A stretch of 25,900 bases of DNA from a virus, in the IMG/VR virus record IMGVR_UViG_3300021961_000564, positions 1 through 25,900 of that record. One strand, given 5' to 3'. Numbering within the stretch: position 1 is the stretch's first letter; each line of letters opens with the position of its first letter. Position numbers and translations under genes: made by a program. Shown piece after piece: positions 24,809-25,900 of the stretch. The notes below the pieces were generated by a model, which saw only the letters and a list, made by a program, of their open reading frames with translations, made no database searches and had not been told where the DNA came from.

Positions 24809-25012
24809 TTATACCAATTCCAAATCGTCTATATTGACAATATACTTTAAATATGTATCATGTTGCATTGCAACCCATACATAAACTTTATTATTATGTA
24901 TTTTTGGATTTGAAACCAAAATAACATTATTTCCTGTGGACAATACTTTGGCTACCGCACCTTTACGGTAGCCTTGTTTTTCGTATTGAACTTGTACGAA
25001 TATATTGTCCAT
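24809..25012 (-). CDS. Small beta-rich protein
   Basis: 67 residues with alternating hydrophobic strands: FVQVQYEKQGYRKGAVAKVL (5-24), NNVILVSNP, NKVYVWVAMQ and YIVNIDDLELV. The pattern suggests a small beta-barrel (SH3 or OB-like). It starts six bases after the upstream stop, with no SD, so it is probably coupled. No family known. Confidence 0.65.
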   Translation of the reverse strand: MDNIFVQVQYEKQGYRKGAVAKVLSTGNNVILVSNPKIHNNKVYVWVAMQHDTYLKYIVNIDDLELV

Positions 25013-25018
25013 AAAAAA

Positions 25019-25270
25019 TTATTGTAAAGTATCAAGTACAAACTCATTACAAAGTGATTCGTTTTTCATGATGATAAGCGTGTCACGTGCAGATCTACCA
25101 ATACTCAGAAGAGATGGGCAAATAACATTTTTTCTTTGCTCCATAGCAATCTTACGCTCATTTTCCCGCTTAACGGATAGTCCATACAGTAAATACAATA
25201 CAACACTAATTACCGCCACACCAAACCAAAATTTAAAATCAATCGTCTTCACTTTCTCCATAATCTTCAT
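25019..25270 (-). CDS. Single-pass membrane protein with periplasmic-type tail
   Basis: About 83 residues starting at one of two adjacent ATGs with GAGG just upstream; the first 11 codons of the longer frame are rejected. One membrane helix (about 12-32, FWFGVAVISVVLYLLYGLSV) is followed by a basic stretch and a tail with two Cys (C51 and C74 approximately) around LLSIGRSARDTLIIMKN. It overlaps the acidic gene upstream by about 30 bases. Function unknown. Confidence 0.68.
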   Translation of the reverse strand: MKIMEKVKTIDFKFWFGVAVISVVLYLLYGLSVKRENERKIAMEQRKNVICPSLLSIGRSARDTLIIMKNESLCNEFVLDTLQ

Positions 25271-25451
25271 CATAATCCTCTTCTTCAAAGAGTTCGATAT
25301 CATCATGTACTATTTCAGCACCTAAGATACCATCTTCTTGGATAATCGAAGTATTATCCAATGCTTCTTCAACATATGTTGCAGCATCTTCTTCACTTTC
25401 ACCGTAACATATAATGTTAACAGGCACTACAAATTTAGTTAACTTATTCAT
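25239..25451 (-). CDS. Acidic small protein
   Basis: 70 residues. MNKLTKFVVPVNIICYGESE begins a strand-helix domain (to about residue 50), then a very acidic tail (FEEEDYDEDYGESEDD). The ATG overlaps the -10 box of the promoter at 25450, so transcripts from that promoter would not include it; read-through from purA could. It may mimic DNA or bind a basic partner (inference from charge only). Confidence 0.7.
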   Translation of the reverse strand: MNKLTKFVVPVNIICYGESEEDAATYVEEALDNTSIIQEDGILGAEIVHDDIELFEEEDYDEDYGESEDD

Positions 25452-25478
25452 AATAATACTCAGTTAGTGGTTTGTCAA
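25450..25478 (-). promoter_or_regulatory. Sigma70-type promoter downstream of purA
   Basis: Minus strand: TTGACA (25478-25473), 17 bases, TATTAT (25455-25450), in the 38-base gap after the purA stop. Its last two bases are the first two of an ATG (TATTATG). Confidence 0.75.
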
Positions 25479-25489
25479 GTTATATTTTA

Positions 25490-25900
25490 TTAAATATTAT
25501 TTGGTGATGTAGACCATTTAATTGAATTAATAGGTATATGTGTATTTAAATCTAATATATTTTCAACTTCTTGTCTAAATGCGGTGCTACTTGTAAATAC
25601 AATTTTTTTAGATTTATATATCAAAGAATATTTTTCAAGTTGATCCAATATATCTATCTTATTAATAATAAGGTCGGTTACTCCGTTTATGTTTATTGCT
25701 TGGAGTACACCATCCATATCCAACCAACGAACTTGTCTCTTTCTACCTGTGGTGGCTCCAAACTCTTCACCTAAAGTTTGAATTTGATCTAGAGTAGATT
25801 GATCGGAGTCATCATAATTAAATTGTTTAAATCCAGAATAAGTTTCATATGCCTTCATAACTCCATATATTTTACGAATATTTTTGGGTGGTATTCCGTT
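25490..25900 (-). CDS. Adenylosuccinate synthetase, C-terminal part (PurA or PurZ type)
   Basis: The frame is open to the window edge, so 137 C-terminal residues are visible. NGIPPKNIRKIYGVMKAYET matches the GVPP...GVVKAY block; GEEFGATTGRKRQVRWLDMD is the IMP-site loop with both Arg; ININGVTDLIINKIDIL is the following helix and strand (K-I/L-D). After it, only about 45 residues remain, ending IPINSIKWSTSPNNI, instead of the longer insert of typical bacterial PurA. That short form resembles archaeal PurA and phage PurZ, which makes succino-2-aminoadenylate from dGMP for Z-DNA phages. The deciding N-terminal residue lies outside the window. Confidence 0.85.
   Translation of the reverse strand, partial: NGIPPKNIRKIYGVMKAYETYSGFKQFNYDDSDQSTLDQIQTLGEEFGATTGRKRQVRWLDMDGVLQAININGVTDLIINKIDILDQLEKYSLIYKSKKIVFTSSTAFRQEVENILDLNTHIPINSIKWSTSPNNI

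Noticed and set aside
1-25900. CRISPR array, insertion sequence or integrase/attachment site
   Set aside because: No regularly spaced repeats, transposase or recombinase motifs were seen; the only mobile signals are HNH genes.

Overview
This window looks like part of a large tailed-phage genome, probably a distant T4-type myovirus. It is A+T-rich, and essentially every gene lies on the minus strand, packed with 1-4 base overlaps. It carries 27 recognisable tRNA genes and a tmRNA gene. Several proteins are typical of T4-like phages of aquatic bacteria: Hsp20, a DsbA-like small protein, an HD hydrolase, HNH nucleases and zinc-ribbon proteins. The host cannot be named. Two lipoproteins (a Thr/Asp repeat protein and a four-domain Ig-like protein) show that it has an outer lipoprotein system. 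Extended Shine-Dalgarno sites show a normal bacterial anti-SD.

Layout, in minus-strand transcription order from right to left: (1) 25490-25900, the C-terminal part of a short PurA/PurZ-type adenylosuccinate synthetase. (2) 22017-25451, about a dozen small membrane, acidic, coiled-coil and zinc-ribbon proteins plus micro-ORFs. (3) 19775-21912, a sugar module with a GT-B glycosyltransferase and a short UDP-sugar dehydrogenase. (4) 19347-19686, tmRNA. (5) 15793-19308, small conserved proteins, an HNH nuclease, a tandem pair of sulfotransferase-like proteins and an HD hydrolase. (6) 2909-15782, a dispersed tRNA array. Single tRNAs or clusters alternate with a thioesterase, a PQ-loop-like membrane protein, a flavodoxin-fold oxidoreductase, the Ig-like lipoprotein, a DUF1289 protein, a GT-A-like transferase, a methyltransferase, two HNH nucleases, a PspC-NTF2 fusion, a second sulfotransferase-like pair and a small lipoprotein. 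(7) 1-2802, Hsp20, a multi-pass coiled-coil membrane protein, a UV-damage endonuclease and the start of a GT2-like glycosyltransferase.

Two themes stand out. First, stable RNA: 27 tRNAs covering 18 amino acids (no Phe or His tRNA seen), an intact tmRNA with its own tag, and five intergenic spacers in the array. Each spacer is closed by a 6-11 bp stem and contains internal hairpins, so they may be uncharacterised structured RNAs. Second, a uniform promoter class: eight minus-strand sites of TTGACA, exactly 17 bases, then a TATAAT-like box. Two of them have the -35 box inside the loop of the upstream gene's terminator hairpin, fusing stop and start signals in about 38 bases. Metabolically, the glycosyltransferases, sugar dehydrogenase, methyltransferase and four sulfotransferase-like genes suggest the phage builds or modifies a glycan. 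That last step is inference.
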